Source: GWA2-44-9 sp964429675 (lineage in GTDB: Bacteria > Patescibacteriota > Minisyncoccia > 2-02-FULL-40-12 > GWA2-44-9). From it: 19,994 nt of DNA. Location of the stretch: assembly GCA_964429675.1 (NCBI GenBank), contig CAYSDF010000013.1:1-19994 (forward strand), written 5' to 3'. The translations under genes were made by a program, and so were the position numbers. Shown piece after piece: positions 18,219 through 19,994 of the stretch. Below the pieces are notes generated by a model, which ran no database searches, was not told the DNA's origin, and was given only the letters and a program-made list of their open reading frames with translations. Position 1 is the first letter of the stretch, and each line of letters opens with the position of its first letter.

Positions 18219-19994
18219 TTACCTCCTCAAAGCTCCTAACAGATTACTGTAAATATTAGACCTTACAACCTTAATCGGGGCGGGCTCAAATCCTCTGTTT
18301 TGAGCATTATCCAAAACGTGGAGACCATAGTAGTAAGTGCCTTTAGGGGGAGTATCAGTGGTATTAGATAGCCAAGTATCTACATTGAGAGGAGCTAGGA
18401 TTGTTTTAATCGTACCCCAAGAGCATCCAGTCTTAATTGTATCATTACAATTTGATTGGATATATTTAGCCCTCTTCACTTCTACGCTATATAGATGTGA
18501 GCCTCCAAGATCCGATACTGACCAATAGATTGTAACTTTTCTAGATGTAAATCTTGGTTGGACTTCAAATACATTTACTACAGGAGCTATTGTATCAGTG
18601 CTGGGGATGGGAGTGGGAGAGACAGATGGAGTTGGAGTGGGGGTGGGAGAGATAGATGGAGTTGGAGTTGGGGTTAGAGAAGGTGTGGGGTTAGGCGTAG
18701 GAGTCGGAGATCCTGAGACAGTAGGCGAAGGGGTCGGACTTGGTGTTGGTGTAGGACTTGGAGTCAATATTATTGTGGTGAATGAGTTCACACTTGATGT
18801 AGCCAGATTTCCAGATGCATCTTTTGACTTAACGAGATAGCTGTAAGTCTTACCTGAGAGAAGGCCCGATACATTGATAGTATGACTGGTCGTCAGAGTT
18901 GATACTAATGGACTTAGGCAATCAGTAGTATTAGGACAGAGACTACCTACAGCAAATTGTACCTGACTATCTGATGGTTCATCAGTAGTCCAGTTAATAC
19001 TGGCTGAGAATTGGGTTAGGTTGGTTACGTTAATATTTGATAGGACTGGAGGAGTTGTGTCGGGGGTGGGGGTTGGTGCTGGGGTCGGTGTGGGAGCCGG
19101 TGTCGGACTCGGAGTCGTAGAAGAGATAGTTACTGTGACGGACTGACTAAAACTCATGTTGTCAATATTTAAACACGTCAGAGTATAGGTACTCGTAGTG
19201 GTAGGAGAAACAGTTTGGGTTCCGGAAACAGCCTTGCTCCCAGTCCAGGCACCAGAAGCGGTGCAAGAGGTAAGATTAAAGGTAGAGGACCAGCTTAAGG
19301 TCGAAGAGCTCCCAGAAGTTATACTAGTGGGAGATGCAGTAAAGCTAAAGCCGGGTGATGAAGGCGGCGAGGAGCTAGGCTGCGGAGTTGGTGATGGAGG
19401 TGGAGTAGTAGAAGTGCTCACAGTCACAGTGACTGATTGAGTATTTGTTCCCCCGCTTCCAGTACAAGCCAGAGTATAAGTGGAGGTAGCAGACGGAGTT
19501 ACCGATAGAGATCCTGAAGTTGCTTTGGATCCAGTCCATGCGCCAGAGGCGGTACATGAAGTAGAATTATTTGAAGACCAAGTTATGGTTGACGAAGCAC
19601 CTGGCGCAATGATAGTCGGAGAAACAGAAAGAACCAGAGTCGGTGCAGGAGTACTCCCTGACATCATACAGACTACTCCGGTAATTTCTGGGCGGTCATT
19701 GCGCACACAACTCGAAGGAACCATGCCGCCGGCCACATTTTGTGTCAGTTGTTCGTTGAAATAAAGTTGAAAATCATCATTGGTATTTCCCTGATAATCA
19801 TAAACATAAGTGTAATCCGGGGTCTGAGGGCAGTTTGGATTAGCAAAATTCATGACGATAGACCTATTTGAGGCCCCCGGCCAGGCTGCAAATTGATTAT
19901 TGCTTATATTGGTGGTTCTGGGTTGAGTAGTACAAAATTGAGCAGCGGCCGAAGTCCAAATTCCGACTTGGGATATATTTACTAGATTTCTGAA
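18219..19994 (-). CDS. Large secreted/surface protein with Ig-like and FN3 repeats, 5' end outside window
   Basis: 591 codons are visible; the frame is open to the window edge, so the start and signal peptide are missing. An internal ATG at 19853 is not the real start, since 47 good codons precede it. Order: an N-terminal unknown part (to about residue 115), then two Ig-like repeats of about 75 residues sharing SCTASGAWTGSKA, TSTYTL and SVTVTV (about 118-193 and 213-290). A PTPAPTPTP linker leads to a fibronectin-III-like domain (TTPPVLSNINV...SGLLSGKTYSYLVKSKD, about 315-405), then a 60-residue PTPTPS linker. A last beta domain (VTIYWSVSDLGGSHLYSVEV) ends YGLHVLDNAQNRG. No sortase or LPS anchor is seen at the C terminus. 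Such proteins are typical of CPR cell surfaces. The linkers make the DNA at about 18598-18770 and 19060-19110 low-complexity. Confidence 0.88.
   Translation of the reverse strand, partial: FRNLVNISQVGIWTSAAAQFCTTQPRTTNISNNQFAAWPGASNRSIVMNFANPNCPQTPDYTYVYDYQGNTNDDFQLYFNEQLTQNVAGGMVPSSCVRNDRPEITGVVCMMSGSTPAPTLVLSVSPTIIAPGASSTITWSSNNSTSCTASGAWTGSKATSGSLSVTPSATSTYTLACTGSGGTNTQSVTVTVSTSTTPPPSPTPQPSSSPPSSPGFSFTASPTSITSGSSSTLSWSSTFNLTSCTASGAWTGSKAVSGTQTVSPTTTSTYTLTCLNIDNMSFSQSVTVTISSTTPSPTPAPTPTPAPTPTPDTTPPVLSNINVTNLTQFSASINWTTDEPSDSQVQFAVGSLCPNTTDCLSPLVSTLTTSHTINVSGLLSGKTYSYLVKSKDASGNLATSSVNSFTTIILTPSPTPTPSPTPSPTVSGSPTPTPNPTPSLTPTPTPSISPTPTPTPSVSPTPIPSTDTIAPVVNVFEVQPRFTSRKVTIYWSVSDLGGSHLYSVEVKRAKYIQSNCNDTIKTGCSWGTIKTILAPLNVDTWLSNTTDTPPKGTYYYGLHVLDNAQNRGFEPAPIKVVRSNIYSNLLGALRR

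Noticed and set aside
18598..18840. Plus-strand ORF rich in Gly-Val (GVGVG repeats)
   Set aside because: It is the antisense reading of the PTPTP linker codons of the surface protein; low complexity explains the open frame.
1..19994. UGA reassigned to glycine or tryptophan
   Set aside because: All full-length conserved proteins read through without any in-frame UGA, and glycine is encoded by GGN. The data show avoidance of UGA as a stop, not use as a sense codon.

Overview
The window looks like a metagenome-assembled piece of a Patescibacteria/CPR-type bacterium (Parcubacteria-like is my best guess). The grounds are compact bacterial housekeeping genes of moderate GC, standard-code reading frames with no in-frame UGA, small GIY-YIG proteins, a REP-associated transposase, and a Pro/Ser/Thr-rich surface protein with Cys-containing Ig-like repeats, a style common in CPR genomes. 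Taxonomy is an inference; there is no rRNA here. A run of exactly 100 N (15257-15356) is a scaffold gap.

Layout. 1-2807 (minus): a probable operon of a BaiN/HI0933-type flavoprotein, a YhbQ-like GIY-YIG protein, a helical protein with PAP2-phosphatase active-site motifs, and a flavin amine oxidase that leaves the window. 2873-4810 (minus): a cold-shock protein, a 165-bp palindromic element and an ABC-F ATPase. 4811-5311 is largely non-coding with one doubtful ORF. 5312-6941 (minus): a Lnu-like nucleotidyltransferase, tRNA-Gln(CUG), a GIY-YIG ORF, a second copy of the first 28 nt of that tRNA-Gln split by two GC-rich hairpins, and an HD-domain protein. 7046-9559 (minus): the conserved prfB-ftsE-ftsX order, with RF2 lacking its N-terminal domain. 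9799-11661 (plus): ftsH, then tRNA-Thr(CGU). 11888-14179 (minus): an anchored DUF4382-type protein, a membrane-tethered methyltransferase-like protein and an unknown exported protein. 14211-14644: a dense array of nine hairpins running into tRNA-Gly(CCC). 14698-17782 (minus): a FtsB/DivIC-like division protein, lepA (its 3' end lost in the gap) and a RAYT transposase flanked by two near-identical palindromes; a small plus-strand membrane peptide lies beside the gap. 17922-19994 (minus): a small CxxC protein and the large surface protein, which leaves the window.

How the genes fit together. Many concern translation and its quality control (RF2, LepA, ABC-F, cold-shock protein, three tRNAs, FtsH) or division and envelope (FtsE, FtsX, FtsB-like, surface proteins). 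The most unusual content is non-coding. Palindrome-bounded elements lie 0-21 bp upstream of the start codons of csp, ftsE, prfB, lepA and the RAYT. tRNA-derived fragments are interrupted by hairpins beside two of the three tRNA genes. None of the 19 confidently readable stop codons is UGA (10 UAA, 9 UAG), in a window whose RF2, the UGA-reading factor, is truncated at its N terminus.
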